Below are positions 1 to 5,637 of a stretch of DNA of 6,302 bases, piece by piece. Position numbers and translations under genes: made by a program. Within the stretch, counting starts at the first letter, position 1, and the number at the start of each line of letters is the position of its first letter. A model generated the notes under the pieces. That model did not search any database and was not told the DNA's origin. It saw only the letters and a program-made list of their open reading frames with translations. The stretch is from DASZIT01 sp036264255 (GTDB lineage: Bacteria > Actinomycetota > Acidimicrobiia > Acidimicrobiales > RAAP-2): assembly GCA_036264255.1 (NCBI GenBank), contig DATARI010000255.1, forward strand, positions 1 through 6,302, read 5' to 3'.

Positions 1-246
1 CGCGAACTGGAGGCGGTCGGTCATGGCGGCCAACACTCGCCGGCGATGGGCAGCCTGACCAAATTGATGTGGGCCCACGCCACCCAGGAGCTCGCCGACC
101 TGGCCGTGGCGTTGTTCGGGACCGAAGGTCTCGGCGGCACCTGGACCAAACACCTGATCGCCTCGCCGGGAGTGTCGATCGCCGGCGGCACCAGTGACAT
201 CAACCGGAACATCGTGGCCGAGCACGGTCTCGGGCTCCCCCGGTGA
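1..246 (+). CDS. Acyl-CoA dehydrogenase, C-terminal fragment (5' end outside window)
   Basis: This is the last 81 codons of a flavin-dependent acyl-CoA dehydrogenase, which introduces an alpha,beta double bond into an acyl-CoA, passing electrons to FAD and then usually to ETF. The reading frame is open from base 1 and ends at TGA 244-246. The visible part is the C-terminal helical domain: a helix starting MGSLTKLMWAHATQELADLA, then the family signature IAGGTSDINRNIVAE and the ending LGLPR, where family members make FAD and subunit contacts. At the position of the catalytic Glu of medium-chain enzymes (YEGT motif) this protein has Gly (fragment residue 62). That is normal for subfamilies that carry the base elsewhere, or for a non-catalytic subunit of a heteromeric enzyme; the fragment cannot tell which. 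It lies 33 nt upstream of the SDR gene on the same strand, so it is probably in the same operon. The family call is secure; chain-length specificity is unknown. Confidence 0.9.
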   Translation, partial: RELEAVGHGGQHSPAMGSLTKLMWAHATQELADLAVALFGTEGLGGTWTKHLIASPGVSIAGGTSDINRNIVAEHGLGLPR

Positions 247-267
247 ACTCGGCGACCGGCAACTGAG

Positions 268-273
268 AAAGGA
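268..273 (+). promoter_or_regulatory. Shine-Dalgarno of the SDR gene
   Basis: AAAGGA lies 6 nt before the ATG at 280 and supports that start. The 33-nt gap after the preceding stop codon holds no recognisable promoter or terminator hairpin, which favours read-through from the acyl-CoA dehydrogenase gene. Confidence 0.65.
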
Positions 274-279
274 CCACCA

Positions 280-1104
280 ATGGCATCGGTATGGAGTTAC
301 GAGGGCAGGCGGGTCATCGTCAGCGGCGGCGGCGGGGCCGGCATGGGGGCGGCGGCGGTCACCGAGCTGGCCCAGCTGGGCGCCGAGATCCATGTGATCG
401 ACCTGAAGGAGCCCCCGGTCGACGTGGCCGGCTACCACGCCGTCGATCTGCGCGACCCCGAGGCCATCGCCGCCGCCGTCGACGCCATCGGCGGGGAAAT
501 CCATGCGCTGTTCAACTGCGCCGGCCTCCCCGGCGGCCGGTTCTCCGACTACGACACCATGGTGGTGAACTTCGCCTCCATGCGGCACTTGACCGACCTG
601 GTGGTCGAGCACATGTCGGCGGGGGCGGCCATCGCCAGCATCTCGTCGGGGGCGGGGGCAGCCTGGATGGGCAACATCGCCAAGTGGATGCCGCTGGTCA
701 CCTGCGACGGCTTCGCGGAGACGGCCCAGTGGTTCACCGACAACCCGGGCGAGATCGCCAGCGGGTACGCCCCCTCCAAAGAGGCGATCATCGTCTGGAC
801 CATCTGGCGGTCGTTCGAGCTGGCCAAGCTGGGCATCCGGATCAACTGCACCAGCCCCGGGCCAACCGACACCCCGATGATGCCGGAGTTCGAAGAGCAG
901 GTGGGCAAGGAGTTCATGAACAACTACCCGATCCCGCTGGGTCGCCGGGCCACCCCCGAGGAGCAGGCCTACCCGCTCATCTTCTTGAACTCCCGGGCGG
1001 CGTCGGCCATCACCGGGGAGAACATCATCACCGATGGTGGCACCATCGGGGCTATGACGGTCGGCACCATGGACCTTTCGGCGTTCGGGGCTTTCCCGGA
1101 GTGA
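280..1104 (+). CDS. SDR-family NAD(P)-dependent oxidoreductase, 3-alpha-hydroxysteroid dehydrogenase/carbonyl reductase-like
   Basis: This 274-residue short-chain dehydrogenase/reductase would oxidise a secondary alcohol or reduce a ketone in the cytoplasm. In order there is beta1 and the nucleotide loop SGGGGAGMG (residues 15-23), an acidic Asp41 at the end of beta2 that favours NAD over NADP, VDLRD (55-59), NCAG (79-82), Asn97, Ser122/Ser123, Tyr163-x-x-x-Lys167, and SPGPTDTP (192-199). The ending ITGENIITDGG matches the SDR C-terminus. Ser122 to Tyr163 is 41 residues, against about 13 in classical SDRs. The extra 28 or so residues, rich in Trp and Met, match the helical insert of Comamonas 3-alpha-HSD/carbonyl reductase, where it forms the dimer interface. 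Members of that group also include coniferyl-alcohol dehydrogenase-like enzymes, so steroid activity is not proven. The stop codon overlaps the next gene's GTG by 4 nt. The SDR call is firm; the subfamily is moderate and the substrate unknown. Confidence 0.92.
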   Translation: MASVWSYEGRRVIVSGGGGAGMGAAAVTELAQLGAEIHVIDLKEPPVDVAGYHAVDLRDPEAIAAAVDAIGGEIHALFNCAGLPGGRFSDYDTMVVNFASMRHLTDLVVEHMSAGAAIASISSGAGAAWMGNIAKWMPLVTCDGFAETAQWFTDNPGEIASGYAPSKEAIIVWTIWRSFELAKLGIRINCTSPGPTDTPMMPEFEEQVGKEFMNNYPIPLGRRATPEEQAYPLIFLNSRAASAITGENIITDGGTIGAMTVGTMDLSAFGAFPE

Positions 1105-1958
1105 GCCAGCTTCCCGAGGCGTTCCGGCTCGAGCCGGACGGAGATCACCGGTTCCGGGCCTCCAGCATCGGGGACCCGTCGGTGCACGACGTGGTGTTCG
1201 GCGGCCAGTTGCTGGCCCAGATGCTGCTGGCCTCCGGCGCGGTGTCGGCCGGCAAGGACGCCACCTCCATCCACACCATCTTCGCCCGGAGCGCCACCCT
1301 CACCAAGCCCCTCGAGATCGAGGTGGAGGTCATGCACGACGGCCGCTCCATCGGCAGCGACATGGTCACCGTCCGGCAGGGGGACCGGCTGTGTGCCCGC
1401 GGCTTGGTGCTCCGCCACGCCGAAGAGCCCGATCTCATCCGCCACCAACCGGAGATGCCGAAGGTGGACGGCCCCGACCAGGCGCCATTGAGCGCCCAGG
1501 CGATGCTGGTGGCCCCCGGCACCGAACTCCGGGTGGTCGGGGGCATCAACACCTGGGATCCCGAGGCCCCGGTCGGTCCGGCCGAACTGTTCGTCTGGGT
1601 CCGGCTCCCCGGCGGCCTCGGGGACCTCACCGTCACCCAGGCCCTGCTGGCCTACGCCTCCGACGGGTTCCTGATCGCCACCGCCATGCGCCCCCACGAG
1701 GGGATCGGCCAGAACATGGCCCACCGCTCCATCGCCACCGGGGTGGTGTCCCACACCCTCACCTTCCACGACCACTTCGAAGCCGGCCAGTGGCTGCTGT
1801 TGGCCCACGAGGGGACGGCGGCGGCCGGGGGCCGGAGCTACGGTCGGGCCCACGTCTTCACCGAGGACGGCCGGGCCGTCGCCTCCTTCGTCCAGGAGAG
1901 TCTCATCCGCGACGCCAACCCACCGGGCGCCGCGCCCACCGAGCAAAGGAGAAGTTGA
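1101..1958 (+). CDS. Acyl-CoA thioesterase II (TesB-like, double hot-dog)
   Basis: This 285-residue protein should hydrolyse acyl-CoA to free acid and CoA; the length is right for TesB (about 286). The first hot-dog shows VFGGQLLAQ (residues 32-40), then an IHTIFARSATLTKPLEIEVE segment and DGRS, all typical of the family. The second shows LLAYASDG with Asp188, then SHTLTFH around 217-223, GRSYGRAHVFTEDGRAVAS and FVQES with Gln265. Asp188 and Gln265 correspond to catalytic Asp204 and Gln278 of E. coli TesB with similar spacing. The Thr228 equivalent is not obvious, because the local sequence is GVVSH rather than ATIDH. The chosen start is GTG 1101, inside the SDR stop codon (GTGA). There is no strong Shine-Dalgarno sequence, so translation probably depends on coupling. 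The longer open frame upstream is only a shadow of the SDR gene. In a catabolic operon its role may be to free CoA or release a dead-end product, which is inference. Confidence 0.9.
   Translation: MSQLPEAFRLEPDGDHRFRASSIGDPSVHDVVFGGQLLAQMLLASGAVSAGKDATSIHTIFARSATLTKPLEIEVEVMHDGRSIGSDMVTVRQGDRLCARGLVLRHAEEPDLIRHQPEMPKVDGPDQAPLSAQAMLVAPGTELRVVGGINTWDPEAPVGPAELFVWVRLPGGLGDLTVTQALLAYASDGFLIATAMRPHEGIGQNMAHRSIATGVVSHTLTFHDHFEAGQWLLLAHEGTAAAGGRSYGRAHVFTEDGRAVASFVQESLIRDANPPGAAPTEQRRS
1945..1951 (+). promoter_or_regulatory. Shine-Dalgarno of the aldehyde dehydrogenase gene
   Basis: AAAGGAG lies 6 nt before the ATG at 1958, inside the last codons of the thioesterase gene. Together with the TGATG stop/start overlap it fixes the aldehyde dehydrogenase start and indicates coupled translation. 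Confidence 0.75.
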
Positions 1959-3448
1959 TGACCAATGGGGAGAGCCCGTCCGGGGAGACCCGGATGCTCA
2001 TCGACGGCGAGCTGGTCGCCGCACTGTCGGGCAAGCAGTTCGACAATGTGAATCCGGCCACCGAGGAGGTGCTCGGCCCGGTAGCCGACGCCGACCACCA
2101 GGACATGGACCGGGCCATCGGGGCCGCCCGCCGCGCCTTCGACGAGACCGACTGGGCCACCGACAAGAAGTTCCGCCAGCGCTGCCTGGCCCAACTGCAG
2201 GACGCCCTGGTGTCCGAGCAGGAGTTGCTCCGAGCCGAGCTGGTGGCCGAAGTCGGGACCCCGGTCCTGCTGACCTACGGGCCACAGCTCGACGCCCCGC
2301 TGGCCGAGGGCCTGACCTGGCCGGCCAACTACATCGACGAGTTCCACTGGGAGCGGGACCTTCCCGAGGGCAACGCCTTCGGCACCCGGAGCTGGCGCAA
2401 GGTGTTCAAGGAGGCCACCGGGGTGGTGGCGGCCATCGTGCCCTGGAACTACCCCTTCGAGGTGAGCATCAACAAGCTGGGCCCGGCGCTGGCCACCGGG
2501 AACACCGTGATCCTCAAGGCTGCCCCCCTCACTCCCTGGAATGCCACCCGCATCGGCAGGCTGGTGGCGGAGAAGACCGACATCCCCGCCGGCGTCCTCC
2601 AGGTCGTCACCACCTCGGACAACGGAGTGGCGGAGGACCTGGTCACCGATCCACGGGTCGACCTGGTGTCGTTCACCGGCTCCACCGCCGTCGGCCGGCG
2701 GATCATGGAGAAGGGCGCCCCCACCCTCAAGCGGCTGTTCCTCGAACTGGGGGGCAAGTCGGCCGACATCCTGCTGGACGACGCCGACTTCGAGGCGAAG
2801 CTGTCGATGGCCTGGACGGTGTGCGTCCATGGCGGCCAGGGCTGCGTGATGCTCACCCGGATGCTGCTGCCCCGGTCGCGCTACGACGAGGGGATCGCCG
2901 CCATGGAGGGCGGGTTCAAGACGATGGGCTACGGGGATCCGACCGATCCCTCCTTCCTCCAGGGACCCCAGATCAGCGCCGCCCAGCGGGAGCGGGTGCT
3001 GGGCATGATCCAGACCGGCCGCGACCAGGGCGCCCGGGTGGTGGTGGGCGGCGGCCGCCCGAGCCACCTCGAGAAGGGGTTCTACGTCGAGCCCACCCTC
3101 ATCGCCGACGTCGACAACTCCATGACCATCGCCCAGGAGGAGATCTTCGGGCCGGTGCTGGTGGTGGTGCCCTTCGACGACGATGACGACGCGGTCCGGA
3201 TCGCCAACCAGAACCAGTACGGCCTCGGCTGCGGCGTGACCTCCGCCTCGGAGGAGCGGGCGCTGGCGGTGGCCAAGCGGATCCGGGCCGGCACCGCCTC
3301 GGTGAACGGCGGCGTCTGGTACGGGGCCGATGCCCCCTTCGGCGGCTACAAGGCCAGCGGGATCGGGAGGCAGAACGGCCTGGAGGGCTTCGAGCAGTAC
3401 ACCGAGACCAAGACCATCGCCGGCGGTTTGCCACCGCTGGCCCCGTAG
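1958..3448 (+). CDS. NAD(P)-dependent aldehyde dehydrogenase (ALDH superfamily)
   Basis: This 496-residue, full-length cytosolic aldehyde dehydrogenase oxidises an aldehyde to a carboxylic acid. Visible motifs are NPATEEVLG near the N-terminus, the cofactor-site PWNYPF (from Pro162), Lys187 in ILKAAP, FTGSTAVG (239-246), the general base Glu263 in LELGGKS, the catalytic Cys296 in HGGQGC, Glu395 in EEIFGP, and the C-terminal DAPFGGYKASGIGR. All catalytic positions are present. The N-terminal layout and the C-terminal VNGGVWYGADAPFGGYK region resemble, from memory, mycobacterial AldA (Rv0768); this was not searched. ILKAAP has Ala where many ALDHs have Pro, a mild variant. A run of five Asp (PFDDDDDAV) is in a normally acidic loop. 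The start ATG shares one base with the thioesterase stop codon. The stop TAG is itself part of the next Shine-Dalgarno sequence. It probably turns the aldehyde made from an alcohol into the acid used by the downstream CoA-transferase. Confidence 0.95.
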   Translation: MTNGESPSGETRMLIDGELVAALSGKQFDNVNPATEEVLGPVADADHQDMDRAIGAARRAFDETDWATDKKFRQRCLAQLQDALVSEQELLRAELVAEVGTPVLLTYGPQLDAPLAEGLTWPANYIDEFHWERDLPEGNAFGTRSWRKVFKEATGVVAAIVPWNYPFEVSINKLGPALATGNTVILKAAPLTPWNATRIGRLVAEKTDIPAGVLQVVTTSDNGVAEDLVTDPRVDLVSFTGSTAVGRRIMEKGAPTLKRLFLELGGKSADILLDDADFEAKLSMAWTVCVHGGQGCVMLTRMLLPRSRYDEGIAAMEGGFKTMGYGDPTDPSFLQGPQISAAQRERVLGMIQTGRDQGARVVVGGGRPSHLEKGFYVEPTLIADVDNSMTIAQEEIFGPVLVVVPFDDDDDAVRIANQNQYGLGCGVTSASEERALAVAKRIRAGTASVNGGVWYGADAPFGGYKASGIGRQNGLEGFEQYTETKTIAGGLPPLAP

Positions 3449-3452
3449 GAGG
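3446..3452 (+). promoter_or_regulatory. Strong Shine-Dalgarno overlapping the aldehyde dehydrogenase stop codon
   Basis: TAGGAGG is close to a perfect anti-16S match; its first three bases are the aldehyde dehydrogenase stop codon. It sits 4 nt before ATG 3457, a short but workable spacing. It is 63 nt from the CoA-transferase GTG and so cannot serve that gene directly. This is the main evidence that the short ORF at 3457 is translated. Confidence 0.6.
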
Positions 3453-3456
3453 CACC

Positions 3457-3519
3457 ATGATCGTCATGGGGCCGGGGCATCCGCCCACCGATCAGTCGTC
3501 GAAGAGGAGAACACGGTGA
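3457..3519 (+). CDS. Candidate 20-residue leader or small protein, coupled to the CoA-transferase gene
   Basis: This short ORF starts ATG 3457 and ends TGA 3517-3519. The peptide begins MIVMGPGHPP, continues TDQSS and ends in a basic KRRTR tail. It has the best Shine-Dalgarno sequence in the window (TAGGAGG, 4 nt upstream), and its stop overlaps the next gene's GTG as GTGA, the same junction used between the SDR and thioesterase genes. The peptide matches nothing I recognise and has no membrane segment or signal peptide. It may be a coupling leader that keeps ribosomes loaded across the 67-nt gap, a real small protein, or a leftover of a decayed gene. Chance is possible for so short a frame in GC-rich DNA, but the combined ribosome site and stop overlap argue somewhat against it. 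Confidence 0.4.
   Translation: MIVMGPGHPPTDQSSKRRTR
3504..3509 (+). promoter_or_regulatory. Shine-Dalgarno deciding the GTG start of the CoA-transferase
   Basis: GAGGAG lies 6 nt before GTG 3516 and 18 nt before the alternative in-frame ATG at 3528. The spacing clearly favours the GTG. No other in-frame start lies close upstream. Confidence 0.7.
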
Positions 3520-4733
3520 AGGGCATCATGAAGGGCGTCCGGGTCGTCGAGGTGGCGGGGTGGACCTACGTGCCGATCGCCGGGACGGTGCTGGCCGAAT
3601 GGGGCGCCGACGTCCTCAAGATCGAGCACCCCGAGACCGGCGACCCCCAGCGGGGGCTGGTGAACTCCGGGCTGGTCCCGACCGGGCCCGGCGGGGTCAA
3701 CCACATGATGGAGCTGCCCAACCGGGGCAAGCGCAGCGTCGCCCTCAACCTGAAGTCGAAGGAAGGGCGGGATCTGCTCCTCAAGCTGGTGGAGACGGCC
3801 GACGTCTTCCTGACCAACTTCCGTCCCCAGGCCCGGGCCAAGCTCAAGATCGACGTGGAGGACATCCGGGCGGTCAACCCGAACATCATCTACGTCCGGG
3901 GCTCGGCCAACGGCCAACGGGGGCCGGAGTCGGAACGGGGCGGCTACGACAACTCCAACTTCTGGGGCCGGGGGGGATCGGCCGACATCCTCACCGCCCC
4001 CGGCGAGTACCCGACCAGCCAGCCCGGCCCCGGCTACGGCGATGTCATCGGCGGCCTCACCATCGCCGGGGGGATCTCCGCGGCGCTGTTCCACCGCGAG
4101 CGCACCGGCGAGGCGGTCACTGTCGACAACTCGCTACTGGCCAACGGGGTCTGGGCCACCGGGGCGACGGTGCTGGCCGCCGACCTGTTCGGCTTCAGCC
4201 GGATGCCGCGGGGGGACCGGACCATGATGCCCAACCCCTTGGTCAACAACTACAAAACCAAGGACGACCGCTTCATGTCCTTCATCATGCTGGAGTCGGA
4301 CCGCTTCTGGGCCGATCTGGTCACCAAGATCGGTCACCCGGAGCTGGCCGACGATCCCCGGTTCGTGGACTCGGTGGCCCGGGCCAAGAACTGCCAGGAG
4401 TGCTGCGTCACCCTCGACGAGATCTTCGCCACCCGCACCTTGGAGGAGTGGAAGCCGATCATGAACACGGTGGACGGGGTGTGGGCCCCGGTGCAGACGG
4501 CCGACGAGCTGCTGGTGGATCCCCAGGTGGTGGCGAACGACTACATCCGGGAAGTCACCTCGGCCGGAGGCACCACCTTCCGGATGGTCGCCTCGCCCCT
4601 CCAGTTCGACGAGCAGCCGCCCGACCTCACCCGGGCGCCGGACCACGGCGAGCACACCGACGAGGTCCTCTTGGAGTTGGGACTGGACATGGACGCCATC
4701 CTCGACCTCAAGCTCAAGGGGGCAGTGCTCTGA
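3516..4733 (+). CDS. Class III CoA-transferase, CaiB/BaiF family
   Basis: This 405-residue protein belongs to the formyl-CoA transferase/CaiB/alpha-methylacyl-CoA racemase fold and most likely moves CoA from an acyl-CoA donor to a free acid. The N-terminus GVRVVEVAGWTYVPIAGTVLAEWGADVLKIEHPETGD is the family hallmark. Next come NRGKRSVALNLKSKEGRDLLLKL, DVFLTNFRP, and PGYGDVIGGLTIAGGISAAL with Asp176, at the position of the catalytic Asp that forms the acyl-Asp anhydride. RTGEAVTVDNSLLANGVWA follows, and the C-terminal part carries the VDGVWAPVQT and LLVDPQVVANDY motifs. The length is normal. A racemase role is less likely without its characteristic His, which I do not see clearly. Being downstream of an aldehyde dehydrogenase suggests it activates the acid that enzyme makes. 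Its stop codon is only 5 nt from the stop of the opposing crotonase gene. The family is secure; donor and acceptor are unknown. Confidence 0.93.
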   Translation: MKGIMKGVRVVEVAGWTYVPIAGTVLAEWGADVLKIEHPETGDPQRGLVNSGLVPTGPGGVNHMMELPNRGKRSVALNLKSKEGRDLLLKLVETADVFLTNFRPQARAKLKIDVEDIRAVNPNIIYVRGSANGQRGPESERGGYDNSNFWGRGGSADILTAPGEYPTSQPGPGYGDVIGGLTIAGGISAALFHRERTGEAVTVDNSLLANGVWATGATVLAADLFGFSRMPRGDRTMMPNPLVNNYKTKDDRFMSFIMLESDRFWADLVTKIGHPELADDPRFVDSVARAKNCQECCVTLDEIFATRTLEEWKPIMNTVDGVWAPVQTADELLVDPQVVANDYIREVTSAGGTTFRMVASPLQFDEQPPDLTRAPDHGEHTDEVLLELGLDMDAILDLKLKGAVL

Positions 4734-4738
4734 GTCGG

Positions 4739-5554
4739 TCAGCGGAGCCGCCAGTCGATCCGGGTTCCCGACGAGAAGCGCTTCTGACCCTCGGCCAGGG
4801 TGTCGAGGTCGGTGCCGATATTGGTGAAGAGGAAGGCCTGGTCGAGGGCCTGGCGCCGGGTCAGTTCCAGGCCGGCCCACAGGGCTCGCACTGTCCCCTG
4901 CACCGCCAGGGCCGGCTGGTCGGCGATGGCGTTGGCCGCCCAGGCGGTGTGGTCGTGGAGCTCCGCCATCGGCACCACCTCGGAGACCAAGCCGATCTCC
5001 CGGGCCCGCGAGGCAGACATCCGCTCGTTGGCTCCGAGCAGGCTCATCCGGGCCACCTCCTGGAACGGCATCTTGTGGAGCAGGAAGATGGGCTCGAAGG
5101 CGGCCACCATCCCGTAGGTGACATGGGGATCGAAGAAGGTGGCGTGCTCAGCGGCGATGATGAAGTCCACTTCGCCGAGCAGGTAGAAGGCCCCCCCACA
5201 GGCCATGCCGTTCACCGCCGCGATCACCGGCTTCCACAGGTCGTTGGACTTGGGGCAGACGCTCTTGCCCGGGTCGTCGAAGTCCCACGGGGTGTTGTAG
5301 CCGGGGAGCTTTCCCGGTGGCAGGTCGTCGTTCGAATCCATCTGCCCGCGGTCCAGTCCGGTACAGAACGCCTTGTCCCCCGCGCCGGTCAGCACCACCA
5401 CCCGCACGTCGTCGTTCTTGCGCAGCATCGACCACAGGTCCCGGAGCTCCGCCTGCATCACCGAGTCGAAGGCGTTGTAGGCGTCGGGCCGATTGAGGGT
5501 CACCCATGCCACGCCGTTTGATTCCTGGTAGAGAAGGGTCTCGGGATTGGACAT
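4739..5554 (-). CDS. Crotonase-superfamily (enoyl-CoA hydratase/isomerase-like) protein lacking both hydratase glutamates
   Basis: This 271-residue single-domain crotonase has the conserved start VAWVTLNRPDAYNAFD (residues 15-30), the first oxyanion-hole region KAFCTGLDRGQ (61-71), VNGMACGGAF (114-123) with Gly121 as the second oxyanion residue, DFIIAAEHATFFDPHVTYGM (130-149), and ARAREIGLVSEVVP-like C-terminal helix sequence. CoA binding and the enolate-stabilising site look intact. The two acid/base glutamates of classical enoyl-CoA hydratase (144 and 164 in the rat enzyme, 20 apart) align with Tyr124 and His144, also 20 apart. Simple syn-hydration is therefore doubtful; isomerase, hydrolase, decarboxylase or other crotonase chemistry is possible. 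The insert at residues 73-104 is long and rich in Asp, Pro and Gly. It is the only minus-strand gene, facing the CoA-transferase tail to tail, and it has no Shine-Dalgarno sequence before its ATG. The superfamily is firm; the reaction is unknown. Confidence 0.9.
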   Translation of the reverse strand: MSNPETLLYQESNGVAWVTLNRPDAYNAFDSVMQAELRDLWSMLRKNDDVRVVVLTGAGDKAFCTGLDRGQMDSNDDLPPGKLPGYNTPWDFDDPGKSVCPKSNDLWKPVIAAVNGMACGGAFYLLGEVDFIIAAEHATFFDPHVTYGMVAAFEPIFLLHKMPFQEVARMSLLGANERMSASRAREIGLVSEVVPMAELHDHTAWAANAIADQPALAVQGTVRALWAGLELTRRQALDQAFLFTNIGTDLDTLAEGQKRFSSGTRIDWRLR

Positions 5555-5561
5555 GGGCGAG

Positions 5562-5567
5562 ATGCTA
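5562..5567 (-). promoter_or_regulatory. -10 element TAGCAT for a probably leaderless crotonase mRNA
   Basis: On the minus strand TAGCAT (four of six matches to TATAAT, fitting the actinobacterial TANNNT pattern) ends 7 nt before the ATG at 5554. This would place the transcription start on the A of the ATG. There is no purine-rich ribosome site upstream and no clear -35. Both points fit the leaderless genes common in actinobacteria. Confidence 0.5.
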
Positions 5568-5587
5568 GGCCGATCCGACCCGCCGTT

Positions 5588-5616
5588 TTGATCGAGACAC
5601 CCGCCTCGCTTACGGT
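5588..5616 (+). promoter_or_regulatory. Sigma70-like promoter for the FAS1-like dehydratase gene
   Basis: TTGATC (5588-5593) and TACGGT (5611-5616) are separated by an ideal 17 bp. The -35 matches TTGACA at four of six positions; the -10 keeps the three most important bases (T, A and final T). The expected start near 5623 leaves a leader of about 21 nt containing the Shine-Dalgarno sequence. It is predicted from sequence only. Confidence 0.5.
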
Positions 5617-5630
5617 GCGCAACGAGACAA

Positions 5631-5637
5631 GGGAGGG
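5631..5637 (+). promoter_or_regulatory. Shine-Dalgarno deciding the GTG start of the FAS1-like gene
   Basis: GGGAGGG lies 6 nt before GTG 5644. It supports this GTG start, which also gives the normal N-terminal length for the family. Confidence 0.65.

Noticed and set aside
325..360. GGC/GCG-rich run resembling a simple repeat
   Set aside because: It encodes the glycine-rich nucleotide-binding loop and following Ala-rich helix of the SDR, which explains the composition.
291..1100. Long open frame upstream of and in frame with the thioesterase gene, allowing a 555-residue protein
   Set aside because: It overlaps the SDR gene out of frame, gives an Arg/Gly/His-rich low-complexity translation without motifs, and the thioesterase family length fits the GTG at 1101.
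969..1946. Minus-strand open frame of 325 residues
   Set aside because: It is antisense to the thioesterase, with a Gly/Val/His-rich shadow translation typical of GC-rich codon bias; no domain or ribosome site.
1838..3067. Minus-strand open frame of 409 residues
   Set aside because: It is antisense to the aldehyde dehydrogenase, whose motifs and catalytic residues are intact; the antisense translation is compositionally biased.
3171..3192. GAC/GAT run encoding five aspartates
   Set aside because: This acidic loop is common at this place in aldehyde dehydrogenases (usually DDEDEA-like), so it is ordinary.
3330..3515. Upstream extension of the CoA-transferase frame to ATG 3330
   Set aside because: The added residues overlap the aldehyde dehydrogenase end, are Arg/Pro-rich shadow sequence, and the GTG at 3516 has a well-placed ribosome site and the normal family N-terminus.
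4774..4785. Perfect 12-bp palindrome AGAAGCGCTTCT near the convergent gene ends
   Set aside because: It has no loop or U-tract, lies inside the crotonase coding sequence (Lys-Arg-Phe-Ser codons), and is short enough to be chance; not called a terminator or operator.
3560..5521. Plus-strand open frame of 653 residues spanning the CoA-transferase and the crotonase
   Set aside because: It is a shadow in another frame of the CoA-transferase and then antisense to the crotonase; no recognisable motif, and it crosses two well-supported genes.
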